Below the pieces are notes generated by a model. It ran no database searches. It was not told where the DNA came from and saw nothing but the letters and a program-made list of their open reading frames with translations. Of a stretch of DNA of 64,000 bases, positions 44,617 through 52,763 are shown piece after piece. The DNA is taken from assembly GCA_035275065.1 (NCBI GenBank), contig DATENM010000044.1, positions 62,001-126,000 of the forward strand, read 5' to 3'. Numbering within the stretch: position 1 is the first letter of the stretch; every line of letters begins with the position of its first letter. Position numbers and translations under genes: made by a program. This DNA is from Blastocatellia bacterium (GTDB lineage: Bacteria > Acidobacteriota > Blastocatellia > UBA7656).

Positions 44617-45891
44617 ATGAGCAATGAGCTTCTGATTACCAACGCCGCGCAACTGGTGACGCTAGCCGGCCCCGCGCGCCCGCGCCTGGGCGCGGAGCTG
44701 GGCGAGCTGGCGATCATACCCGATGGCGCATTGCTCATTCGCGGCGACACCATAGTGGCGGTGGGAGCCCGTTCCGAGGTCGAAGCCCTGGCCGCTGCCG
44801 ACGCCATACGCCTCGACGCCGAGGGCCGCGTGGTGATGCCCGGCTTCGTTGACGCGCACACCCACCCGGTCTTTGCCGGCACCCGCGAAGACGAATACGA
44901 GATGCGCGCCGCCGGCGTGACTTATCAAGAGATCGCGGCGCGCGGCGGCGGCATTCGCGCCACCGTGCGACGGACGCGCGCCGCAAGCGAAGATGAGCTC
45001 TTTGACATGGCGCTGCCGCGCGTCCGCTGGCTGCTTGAGTATGGCACGACGACCGTCGAAGCCAAGAGCGGCTACGGCTTGACGCTCGCAGACGAGTTAA
45101 AAATCCTGCGAGTCATCCGCCGATTGAATCAAGAGACGCCGCTCACACTGGTTCCGACTTTCCTCGGCGCGCACGAAATTCCTGACGAGTATCGCGGCGC
45201 GGCAGAGGGCTCGCGGCGGGCTGATTATCTCCGCCTGCTGATGGACGAGATGCTGCCGCGCGTCGCCTCGGAACGGCTGGCGCGCTTTGCCGACATCTTC
45301 TGCGAATCGCATGTCTTCACGGTCGCCGAATCGCGGCACATCTTATCGCGTGCCAAACAACTGGGGCTTGGCCTGCGCCTGCACGCCGAGCAACTGACGC
45401 TTTCGGGCGGCGGGCGGCTCGCCGCAGAGCTTGGCGCCGTGACCGCCGATCACCTGGAATGGATCGATGATGACGGCATCCGTTTGCTTGCCGATGCCAG
45501 GGTCACAGCAGTGCTACTGCCGGGAGCCGTCTTCAACCTCGGGCTAACGCGCTACGCGCCGGCGCGGCGGCTGATCGGAGCCGGCGTGGCGGTCGCCATC
45601 GCGACAGATTTTAATCCCGGCAGCTCGCCGACCGCTTCCATGCAGATGGCGCTTTCAATCGCCTGCGCGCAGATGCGCCTGACGCCCGCGGAAGCCATCT
45701 CAGCAGCGACCATCAACGCGGCGTACACGCTCGACCTCGGCCAGCGCATCGGCTCGCTCGAACCCGGCAAGCAGGCGGACGTGGTTGTTTTCGAGGTTAC
45801 CGATTATCGGCAGATTCCCTACTTTTTCGGCATGAATCACGCATTGGTGACGATCAAAGCGGGCCGCGTCGTGAGCGACCGCCGCGTTTGA
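44617..45891 (+). CDS. hutI: Imidazolonepropionase
   Basis: A 424-aa metal-dependent hydrolase that opens 4-imidazolone-5-propionate to N-formimidoyl-glutamate, the third step of histidine breakdown. Motifs: metal pair in PGFVDAHTHPVFAG, REDEYEMRAAG, VEAKSGYGL, LVPTFLGAHEIPDEYRG, LRLHAEQL, VTADHLE and ATDFNPGS. The start at 44617 gives the usual N-terminus; no ribosome site is seen. The next enzyme, formiminotransferase, is 12 kb away at 56990, and hutU and hutH are not in the window. Confidence 0.95.
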   Translation: MSNELLITNAAQLVTLAGPARPRLGAELGELAIIPDGALLIRGDTIVAVGARSEVEALAAADAIRLDAEGRVVMPGFVDAHTHPVFAGTREDEYEMRAAGVTYQEIAARGGGIRATVRRTRAASEDELFDMALPRVRWLLEYGTTTVEAKSGYGLTLADELKILRVIRRLNQETPLTLVPTFLGAHEIPDEYRGAAEGSRRADYLRLLMDEMLPRVASERLARFADIFCESHVFTVAESRHILSRAKQLGLGLRLHAEQLTLSGGGRLAAELGAVTADHLEWIDDDGIRLLADARVTAVLLPGAVFNLGLTRYAPARRLIGAGVAVAIATDFNPGSSPTASMQMALSIACAQMRLTPAEAISAATINAAYTLDLGQRIGSLEPGKQADVVVFEVTDYRQIPYFFGMNHALVTIKAGRVVSDRRV

Positions 45892-45900
45892 AAAAGGGAA

Positions 45901-45929
45901 TTGCGCAAGCCGTGTGCGCTCTGTATAAT
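45901..45929 (+). promoter_or_regulatory. Promoter of the RDD gene
   Basis: TTGCGC (45901-45906), 17 nt and a perfect TATAAT (45924-45929) lie about 70 bp before the start at 46004. The -35 box matches only in its first three bases. Confidence 0.6.
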
Positions 45930-46003
45930 CCGCCTGCTGCACTGGCCTCTCTCATTCGCAATCAATGTAACGCAGCGATTCAGGAATCTAGGAGGAAGCG
46001 TTT

Positions 46004-46618
46004 ATGTCATACGGAGGGAATCAACCGCCCGGTTATCCGCCATCAGATTATCCGCCCGGCTATCCGCCGCCCGGTTACCCGCAGCCCGGCGGCTATCAGC
46101 CCGGTGGCTACCAGCCCGGCGGTTATCCGCCCGGCGGTTACGGAGCCATGCCGGCACCGCATTATGCGAGCATCGGCAAGCGCTTCGGCGCATGGTTTTG
46201 TGATGCGCTGATCGGCTTTGTGGCAACCATCCCCGGCTGGGTGGTCTTTGGCATCGCCATCGCCATCGGCGCTGCCAACGCCGATTCTCAGGGCCGCGTA
46301 CGCGATAGCGAGGCCGGCGCTTTCATCGGCTTGATGTTTCTCGGCTACGGGCTGCTGTTCCTCGGCCTGATGGCTGTCGGCATCTACAACATCTACCTGC
46401 TCGGCAAGACCGGCTCAACGCTCGGCAAGCGCTGGATGAAGATCAGAGTACTCGATCCGTCGGGCCAGCCGCTCGGCTTCTGGAAAGCCTTCGCGCGCGA
46501 GCTGGTCAAGGGCCTCATCGGCAACGTCTGCTTCATCCTCTGGCTCTGGCCGCTGTGGGATGAGCAAAAGCAGGGCCTCTACGACAAGGTCTTCAACACG
46601 CACGTCTACGAGGCGTGA
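46004..46618 (+). CDS. RDD-family membrane protein with PGY-rich head
   Basis: A 204-aa inner-membrane protein. Residues 1-50 are repeats of the type PPGY/QPGGY (for example GYQPGGYQPGGYPPGGYG), likely disordered. Then an RDD domain starts at SIGKRFGAWFCDALIG and has three helices, with GSTLGKRWMKIRVLD after the second. RDD proteins often act in ion or solute homeostasis. AGGAGG precedes ATG 46004 and a promoter lies at 45901. Confidence 0.9.
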   Translation: MSYGGNQPPGYPPSDYPPGYPPPGYPQPGGYQPGGYQPGGYPPGGYGAMPAPHYASIGKRFGAWFCDALIGFVATIPGWVVFGIAIAIGAANADSQGRVRDSEAGAFIGLMFLGYGLLFLGLMAVGIYNIYLLGKTGSTLGKRWMKIRVLDPSGQPLGFWKAFARELVKGLIGNVCFILWLWPLWDEQKQGLYDKVFNTHVYEA

Positions 46619-46641
46619 TCGGCAGTCAAGACTTCATAGCG

Positions 46642-46673
46642 CCGGGCGGCGCGCTCGCTGCCGTGCCGCCCGG
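46642..46673 (+). terminator. Hairpin after the RDD gene
   Basis: CCGGGCGGC (46642-46650) pairs with 46665-46673. It lies just after the RDD stop, but no T tract follows, so a terminator role is only likely by position. Confidence 0.5.
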
Positions 46674-46774
46674 TAGCCGCATAACGCGCTCCCCCAAGGC
46701 TCATCATCCGGCGCGCCCGACAGTGCGCCACGATTTTCGTTTGCTTCACAAGCAATCCACAACAAGGAGAAGGA

Positions 46775-47269
46775 ATGTATTTTCGATTCGCAAAAACACT
46801 CGGCCTGCTCATCGCTTTGACCATGCTGGCGTCGTTCGCTTCGGCGCAAGATCATGTCATGACTCACAAGGAGGGCGGCATTCAATTCGCGCTGCCCGCC
46901 GGCTGGACCTCAGACGCTGAAGGCGACCGCCTGCTCGTCCACTCACCCGACAAGACCGTGGCGATTGTTTTCTTTGTCGCTACCGAAGACAACTTCGAGG
47001 CCGCCATTGACGCCATGACCAGCGAAGTGGACAAGATTATCGATAACGTCAAAGTGACCAATAAAGGCAAGGAAGGCGAGCATAACGGCATGCCGATGTA
47101 TTCGATATCGGGCAACGGCACCATAGACGATAAGCCGATTGCCTGGGACGTGACGCTGCTGGCGGCCAAGCGGCCCGTCATCGTCATGGGCTTTGCCGAG
47201 CCGGCAAGCTTGAAAAAGAACGCCGCCGCTTATCTCCAGCTCGTCGAGAGCATCCACAAAACCGAGTAA
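46775..47269 (+). CDS. Secreted protein of unknown function
   Basis: A 164-aa exported protein. A signal peptide (TLGLLIALTMLASFASAQ) precedes a compact domain starting GIQFALPAGWTSDAEGDRL, which recalls PsbP/DUF1795-like folds of periplasmic proteins. AAGGAGAAGGA lies before the ATG. Two hairpin terminators follow, so it forms a single-gene unit. Confidence 0.82.
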   Translation: MYFRFAKTLGLLIALTMLASFASAQDHVMTHKEGGIQFALPAGWTSDAEGDRLLVHSPDKTVAIVFFVATEDNFEAAIDAMTSEVDKIIDNVKVTNKGKEGEHNGMPMYSISGNGTIDDKPIAWDVTLLAAKRPVIVMGFAEPASLKKNAAAYLQLVESIHKTE

Positions 47270-47293
47270 GCGCGCACCAATCACCTGACGGCG

Positions 47294-47333
47294 AGCGGCG
47301 GGCGATCCTGCGATTGCCCGCCGCTTCTATTTT
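47294..47333 (+). terminator. Terminator after the secreted protein gene
   Basis: AGCGGCGGGC (47294-47303) pairs with 47316-47325 and is followed by TCTATTTTG. Confidence 0.7.
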
Positions 47334-47401
47334 GCCCCGCCTTCCGCGACCTCGACCGAAACCAGGCAGTAAGAAAAGATTGCTTGAACGGTGGTGATGC
47401 G

Positions 47402-47445
47402 GACCGCCGCTTGCCGTATGATGGCAAGCGGCGGTCTTATTTATT
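47402..47445 (+). terminator. Strong intrinsic terminator
   Basis: GACCGCCGCTTGCC (47402-47415) pairs perfectly with 47423-47436 across a 7-nt loop, then TTATTTATT. It insulates the sigma-factor gene from upstream reading. Confidence 0.8.
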
Positions 47446-47535
47446 CGGCGGGTGGTCTGGCAGCCGCCGCAAGTTCTGGAACTTTTCTGGCCGCTCAAGC
47501 GAATCCTCAATGTCAGCCGTCGGCTGGCCGTTGCG

Positions 47536-48150
47536 ATGATGAACCTCGACGCGCTCAACGACGAAGACTTGCTGCGGCTGGCGCTGGCCGGCGGCGAAGC
47601 GGCGTTCACGGCGCTCTACCGCCGTCGGCAGCCGAGCGTTTACCGCTTTGCTTTGCAAATGTGCGGCTCGCCGTCGGTCGCCGAAGATGTGACCCAGGAA
47701 GCCTTTCTGACGCTGGTGCGCGACGGCCAGCGCTTCGACCCGGAGCGCGGGCGGCTGCTGGGGTTTCTGTTCGGCATTGCGCGCCACCATGTGCTGCGCC
47801 GCCTGGCACGCGAGCGCTCTTTCATTCAGATGGGCGAAACCGACGACGACAGCCAGTTCAACATGGCCTTGACGGCCGAAGGCGACCCGCTCAGCGAGCT
47901 GACGCGCGGCGAGATGATCGAGCGGGTGCGCGCCGCTGTGCTGGCGCTGCCGGCGCATTACCGCGAAGCCATTGTGCTATGCGACCTGCATGAGATGAGC
48001 TACGCGGAAGCGGCGGAAGTGATCGGTTGCGCCATCGGCACGGTGCGCTCGCGGCTGCACCGGGGGCGGCTGATGTTGATTGACAAGCTGCGCGGCGCAC
48101 ATGACGAGACGGCTTCACGAGCCGTCAACCCGACGGGGTGTTTTGCATGA
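47536..48150 (+). CDS. ECF-type RNA polymerase sigma factor
   Basis: A 204-aa sigma factor with region 2 (QMCGSPSVAEDVTQEAFLTL, RGRLLGFLFGIARHHVL) and region 4 (LPAHYREAIVLCDLHEMSYAEAAE, shown here as YREAIVLCDLHEMSY, then GCAIGTVRSRLHRGR). Start at the ATGATG pair 47536/47539; the upstream frame runs into the terminator. Its stop overlaps the anti-sigma start (ATGA), the classic sigma/anti-sigma arrangement, so it is held inactive at the membrane until a signal arrives. Confidence 0.92.
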   Translation: MMNLDALNDEDLLRLALAGGEAAFTALYRRRQPSVYRFALQMCGSPSVAEDVTQEAFLTLVRDGQRFDPERGRLLGFLFGIARHHVLRRLARERSFIQMGETDDDSQFNMALTAEGDPLSELTRGEMIERVRAAVLALPAHYREAIVLCDLHEMSYAEAAEVIGCAIGTVRSRLHRGRLMLIDKLRGAHDETASRAVNPTGCFA

Positions 48151-48953
48151 ATTGCAACGACTTTGAAACGAAAGTGACCGATCTGGCGCGCGTCCAGGCG
48201 ATGGATGCCGGCGCGCGCGACCGCGCCCTGGCGCACGCCGCCGACTGCCGGCGCTGTGCCGCGCGTCTCGAAGACGAGCAGCGATTGACGGCAGGGTTGC
48301 GCGCAATGGCCGCGACCTTCGACCGTGAGCAGATGCCTGCACGCGCTGAAGCGCAACTGCTCGCCGCATTTCGCGCTGCAAACCAGCTTGCGCCCGCCGC
48401 GAAACCTGCGCGCCGCAGGCTGGCATGGGCAGCGGCGGCGGCAATCCTCATCGGCCTGGCGGCGTTCGCCGCCGTGCGCTTTGTCGAACGCGACAAGCCG
48501 CGGCCCATCGCCGAGCGGCAAACGGCGACGCCACAAGAAACGACGCCGTCACCGGTTGCGCCTGCCGTGCCGCAGCAGGTCATTCAACCATCGGCGCCGC
48601 CGGAACAGGCCGTTGCGACGCCGCATCACAAGCGGCCTGCGCATAGAGCGACGCCGCAAGCAGTAGCTCAGAAGCCAGCCGGTGTTGTCGGCCCGGCAAC
48701 CCCGGCGGCCGTTCAGGCAGAGGCGGCGAGCGGCGATGAGCAGGCGAGTGAGATTGCCACGTCATTCATTCCGCTGTCGGGGACGCGCAGTTTGGCTACC
48801 GACAATCTGCAACTGGTGCGCGTCGAGCTGCCAAGGTCGGCGCTGCTGTCGTTCGGCTTGCCGATGAATGTCGAGCGCGCCGACGAGCGTGTCAAAGCCG
48901 ACGTGCTGGTCGGCAACGATGGCGTCGCGCGCGCTATTCGCTTCGTGCGATGA
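48147..48953 (+). CDS. Zinc-finger anti-sigma factor, membrane-bound
   Basis: A 268-aa anti-sigma factor. The N-terminal domain has the ZAS-type HAADCRRC motif and an early cysteine (MNCNDFE). One membrane helix follows (LAWAAAAAILIGLAAFAAV, about residues 95-115), then a proline/alanine-rich periplasmic linker and a short C-terminal domain (LQLVRVELPRSALLSFGLP). It should bind the sigma factor encoded just upstream. Confidence 0.88.
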   Translation: MNCNDFETKVTDLARVQAMDAGARDRALAHAADCRRCAARLEDEQRLTAGLRAMAATFDREQMPARAEAQLLAAFRAANQLAPAAKPARRRLAWAAAAAILIGLAAFAAVRFVERDKPRPIAERQTATPQETTPSPVAPAVPQQVIQPSAPPEQAVATPHHKRPAHRATPQAVAQKPAGVVGPATPAAVQAEAASGDEQASEIATSFIPLSGTRSLATDNLQLVRVELPRSALLSFGLPMNVERADERVKADVLVGNDGVARAIRFVR

Positions 48954-49037
48954 ACCGAGTTGGTGATTGCTGGCAGGCCCTGGCCAGAGATCAGGAACCC
49001 GGAACGAGAAACCTAAAATCAAACTTCGGAGGAACGT

Positions 49038-50117
49038 ATGAAATCTTATAGACGATGGATGATAGTATCGCTGCTGCTGGCCCTGGTGGCGACCGGCGCG
49101 GTTGTTTCGGCCCAGGACAAACAGTCGGACAAACAATCGGAAAAGCAGGCGGAAAAAGCGGGCACGGCCGGCAAGCCGGGACGCGACGTGCTCATACAGA
49201 GCGGCAGCCAGTTCAGATTTGACAGGCAGGACGGCGGCCCCGGCGGGCGCGTCTGGTTCGGCGATCCCGACACCTCGCTTTTCGTCTCTTCAGAGATGCT
49301 GAGCACCGATCATGCCACCAAGGGCGCGCCGTATTCGGCACAGGCGGTGACCGAGTCGATCCAGACGCTCGCCGATGGCAACCGCATCGTCCACCGGACG
49401 ACAGCCAGCGTTTACCGCGACAGCGAAGGCCGCACGCGCCGTGATCAGAGCATCGGCGATGTCGCTCCGTACGCCACCGCGATGGGCGAGCCGTCGCAGG
49501 TCATCAGCATCAGTGATCCGGTTACCAGCACTCACTACATGCTCGACCCGCGCTCGAAGACGGCGCGCAAGATGACCTTCATGTTCAACAAGACCGGCGA
49601 TGGCAAAGACGTGGTGACGGTTCAAACCGCGCCGGTGCTGGTCCCCGGGCAGATGGCCGAAGGGGCGATGAAGCGGCACATCGAAGTCCGCGCCGCCAGC
49701 GGCGACCTCCTGACCGATAACATCGTCGGCGAGGTCAACACGTTCAACACCAAAGTCCGCGAGCCGAAGATCGAGCAACTGGGCAAACAGATGATCGAAG
49801 GCGTCGAAGCCGAGGGCCGGCGCGCGACCATCACCATCCCGGCAGGCGAGATCGGCAACGAGCAGCCCATCCAGATTGTTTCCGAGAGCTGGTACTCGCC
49901 CGATCTCAAGGTGACGGTGATGACCCGCCAAAGCGACCCGCGCATGGGCGAAACGATTTATCGGCTGATCAACATCAACCGCGCAGAGCCGGCGCACTCG
50001 CTCTTTGAAGTGCCGTCGGATTACACGGTCAAAGAGAGCGTCGCGCCGAAGATGAAGATGATGATCGAGCGCGAAAAGCAGCGCTCGGGCAAGCCTGCCG
50101 ACAAGCAGGAGAACTAA
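49038..50117 (+). CDS. Secreted protein, likely sigma-regulon member
   Basis: A 359-aa exported protein of unknown function. A signal peptide is followed by a Lys/Gln-rich stretch (QSDKQSEKQAEK) and an extended beta-rich domain with YRDSEGRTRRDQSIGD and an acidic C-terminus. GGAGG lies before the ATG at 49038. It is 84 bp after the anti-sigma gene, so it may belong to the same operon, and it ends in a strong terminator. Confidence 0.82.
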   Translation: MKSYRRWMIVSLLLALVATGAVVSAQDKQSDKQSEKQAEKAGTAGKPGRDVLIQSGSQFRFDRQDGGPGGRVWFGDPDTSLFVSSEMLSTDHATKGAPYSAQAVTESIQTLADGNRIVHRTTASVYRDSEGRTRRDQSIGDVAPYATAMGEPSQVISISDPVTSTHYMLDPRSKTARKMTFMFNKTGDGKDVVTVQTAPVLVPGQMAEGAMKRHIEVRAASGDLLTDNIVGEVNTFNTKVREPKIEQLGKQMIEGVEAEGRRATITIPAGEIGNEQPIQIVSESWYSPDLKVTVMTRQSDPRMGETIYRLININRAEPAHSLFEVPSDYTVKESVAPKMKMMIEREKQRSGKPADKQEN

Positions 50118-50167
50118 CGCCTGCGGCCTTGCGCCGGCAGCGCGACCATTCATCCTTGCGCTAGACG

Positions 50168-50211
50168 GCGCGGAGCCTCACACGTGTGAGGCTCCGCGCT
50201 GTTTTTTCTTT
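50168..50211. terminator. Strong intrinsic terminator, bidirectional site
   Basis: A 16-bp palindrome without a loop (left arm 50168-50183, right arm 50184-50199; core GAGCCTCACACGTGTGAGGC) is followed by GTTTTTTCTTT. It separates the convergent genes ending at 50117 and 50274. Confidence 0.88.
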
Positions 50212-50273
50212 AATCGGCTGACGCCGCGCCGGTTGGGGAATTTGCGCCAGTCCGATTTTTACCAAACCCACAT

Positions 50274-52721
50274 TTATCGCCCGCGCAGATATTCGAGCGC
50301 CGCCATCTGCCGCGGGCTTGGATAAGCCACGTCGTCGCCTTTGATCGCCCGCCAGAGGACGCGGTTGAACAGCGCCATGTCGGCGCGGTCTTCTTTGCTG
50401 AAGTCGAGCCGCAGCGAATCCTGCGCGTTATGGCCGCGCGGCGGGTTCAGCTCGTCGAGCGGCTGCGCCGGCTTCAAGGCGTCATAAGCTCGCAGGTCAG
50501 GCTCCGCCGCGAAAATCTCGCGCAACGGTCGCCCGTAGTAATCAAACTGCGAGAGCGGCGCTAGCCCCAGTATCTCTTCCATCGTCGCAATCACGTCGGT
50601 GGTGTTGACGAAGCGGTGCAGCGTTCCGGCGTGGTTGTAAGGCGAGAGGACCATCAGCACAGAGCGGTGCGAATCGACATGGTCCGGGCCGTCCTGCGCA
50701 TCGTCTTCGAGAACGAAGAAGACCGTGTCTTTCCAGAAAGCCGATTTCGACACCGCCTCGACCATGCGCCCAAGCGCGAAATCATTGTCGGCGACGTAAG
50801 CCGCGGGCGTGCGCCACCACGGGCGCGCGCCGCCGGTGTGATCGCACGGCAGGTGAACAATCTCCAGCGCCGGCAGCGTCCCTTTGGCGGCGAACTCCTG
50901 AAACTCCTTGAGCCAGACCGCGACGCGCGTCTGATCCGTAATCGACATATCAAACGACGGATAATCGGGGTTGGTGTGCGGGGCCAGCGCCGTCTTCACG
51001 GCGCGATAGCGCGGCGCCGCCTTAGGCTTGCCTTTGGGCGCTTCGACCGGCAAGGCGAACTCGCCATAGTTGCGCAGCGTGATGCCTTTGCGCAACGCCG
51101 CGTCCCAGAGATAGCCGCTGACCGGCTCGTCTACCTCGCCAACGTCGTCAGGCTCGCCGCGCCGGCTCGAATAAGACGACGGCGTTATCTTCTCTGTGTA
51201 GTCGGTCGAGTAGGCGGACGTAGACCACTGGTGGCCCTGCGAGCTGACTTCGGCGGTGACGAAGAAGCGGTCGAAGAGTCCGAAGCGCTCGGCCAGCGCC
51301 CGGTGATTCGGGGTCACTCTTTGCGGGAAGAACAACAGCGCCGGGTCGCCATCGCCGGCCTTCAGGTCGCCGAATATCTGGTCATAGGTGCGGTTCTCTT
51401 TGATGACATAAATCACATGCTTGAACGGCGGGTAGCGCGGGGCGGCTGGCCGCCGGCCCCAGTTATTCAATTCGGCGACGTGCGCCGTCAGCCGATTCAA
51501 CTTGGCGCCGGCTACGGGCAATGGCAGCTCGGTGATCGTGCCGTTGAGCTGGCCGAGCACATAACTGGTCTTCGGGCCTTCGGCGTTCGTGCCGGGCTTG
51601 CGCCGGTCAGGGTTGGCCATCGTCCCGCGCCCTTTGCCGTTCAGCACCCAGAGCGCGTTGGGCGAAGCAACCAGCGCCGTCGGATACCAGCCGACAGGGA
51701 TGCGCCCGGCGAGGCGATCCTGTGCGCGCTTGGTCGGCTGCCCCGCGCTGGCGCTGCTGAGGTCGAAGACCGCAACGGCGTTGTTATCGGCTTCGGCGAC
51801 AAACAACTGCCCGCCGCTGGGCGCCAGCGCCAGCGCGTCGGGCGTGCTGCCCTCGCGCGGCCCGGCGGGCGGCGAATCCAACAGCTCTTTGATGACCCGG
51901 CGTTTTGTCGTGTCAACTACAATCACCCGGTCGTTGCTCGCCGAAGCGACGAAGAGTCTTGTGCCCTGTGTGTTCAACACCAGCGCCGACGGGTGGCGTC
52001 CGACGACGATCTTGCCGGCGTCTGTAAGCCCGCCGTCCGCCGCGCTGAAGACCGCGACGCTGTCGCCGCCCCAGGCCGAAACATAGACTTTGGCATCGGC
52101 GGCAACCGCGACGTTGTATGGGTAACGGTCGGTCTTCAATCGCTGTATGATGCGCTTGCTCGCCGTATCGATGACGGCGAGCGTGTCAGCGAGATTTTCG
52201 GCGACATAGAGATAACGGCCATCGCGCGACATGGCCAGCCCCGCGGGAAAGCGCGTGCCATCCTTCTTCGGCGCTTTCTCGGCCAGCGCGATGTGATCAA
52301 TGAGCGTGGCGCGGCCATCGCGCCAGCTATAACGATAGACGGCGTCTTCGTTGCCGCCCGACGCATACAGCGTCTTACCATCCGGCGAAAAGACGAGGCC
52401 GAGAAAGGCCGCCGGCTGCGCGAGCGTTTGCACGACGCGCCCCGTGGCGCGCTCGACCACCTGCACGCCCTGTTCGCGCCAGCCATTGAGCGACAGGATC
52501 AAGTATTCGCCTTCGGGCGCGAGCAGCATCCCGAGCGGCATATTGCCGACATCGAACGAGCGCCCTTCAGGGTCGAGCCGCGCTCCCGTAGGCAGCCGCG
52601 GCGACGCATCGGTGTCATCGGCGGCGCGCGAAGCCGGCAGCGTGTTATTCAATGTCGCAAAGGTTAGAGTGATCGCAATACAACAAGGGGTAAGGCGAGC
52701 GAGCAATGTCTTGATGTGCAT
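50274..52721 (-). CDS. Bifunctional YncE-propeller/alkaline-phosphatase-like protein
   Basis: An 815-aa exported protein. Residues 50-400 are a YncE-type seven-bladed propeller (GRYLYVAENLADTLAVIDT, VAAASNDRVIVVDT-like blades, quoted as FVASASNDRVIVVDT). Residues 425-740 form a phosphoesterase of the alkaline-phosphatase superfamily: HVIYVIKENRTYDQIFGD metal/nucleophile region, TAEVSSQGHQWSTSAY, FFVLEDDAQDGPDHVDSHR. The fused form is known from several phyla. It has no good ribosome site and follows no operon partner. Confidence 0.9.
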   Translation of the reverse strand: MHIKTLLARLTPCCIAITLTFATLNNTLPASRAADDTDASPRLPTGARLDPEGRSFDVGNMPLGMLLAPEGEYLILSLNGWREQGVQVVERATGRVVQTLAQPAAFLGLVFSPDGKTLYASGGNEDAVYRYSWRDGRATLIDHIALAEKAPKKDGTRFPAGLAMSRDGRYLYVAENLADTLAVIDTASKRIIQRLKTDRYPYNVAVAADAKVYVSAWGGDSVAVFSAADGGLTDAGKIVVGRHPSALVLNTQGTRLFVASASNDRVIVVDTTKRRVIKELLDSPPAGPREGSTPDALALAPSGGQLFVAEADNNAVAVFDLSSASAGQPTKRAQDRLAGRIPVGWYPTALVASPNALWVLNGKGRGTMANPDRRKPGTNAEGPKTSYVLGQLNGTITELPLPVAGAKLNRLTAHVAELNNWGRRPAAPRYPPFKHVIYVIKENRTYDQIFGDLKAGDGDPALLFFPQRVTPNHRALAERFGLFDRFFVTAEVSSQGHQWSTSAYSTDYTEKITPSSYSSRRGEPDDVGEVDEPVSGYLWDAALRKGITLRNYGEFALPVEAPKGKPKAAPRYRAVKTALAPHTNPDYPSFDMSITDQTRVAVWLKEFQEFAAKGTLPALEIVHLPCDHTGGARPWWRTPAAYVADNDFALGRMVEAVSKSAFWKDTVFFVLEDDAQDGPDHVDSHRSVLMVLSPYNHAGTLHRFVNTTDVIATMEEILGLAPLSQFDYYGRPLREIFAAEPDLRAYDALKPAQPLDELNPPRGHNAQDSLRLDFSKEDRADMALFNRVLWRAIKGDDVAYPSPRQMAALEYLRGR

Positions 52722-52763
52722 GCGCTGATTGAATCAAAACGCGCACGTTATGGCAAAGGATTC

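Noticed and set aside
50616..52667. A 683-aa open frame on the plus strand
   Set aside because: It is antisense to the YncE-phosphoesterase gene, is Arg/Val-rich in the way of shadow frames, and has no motif.
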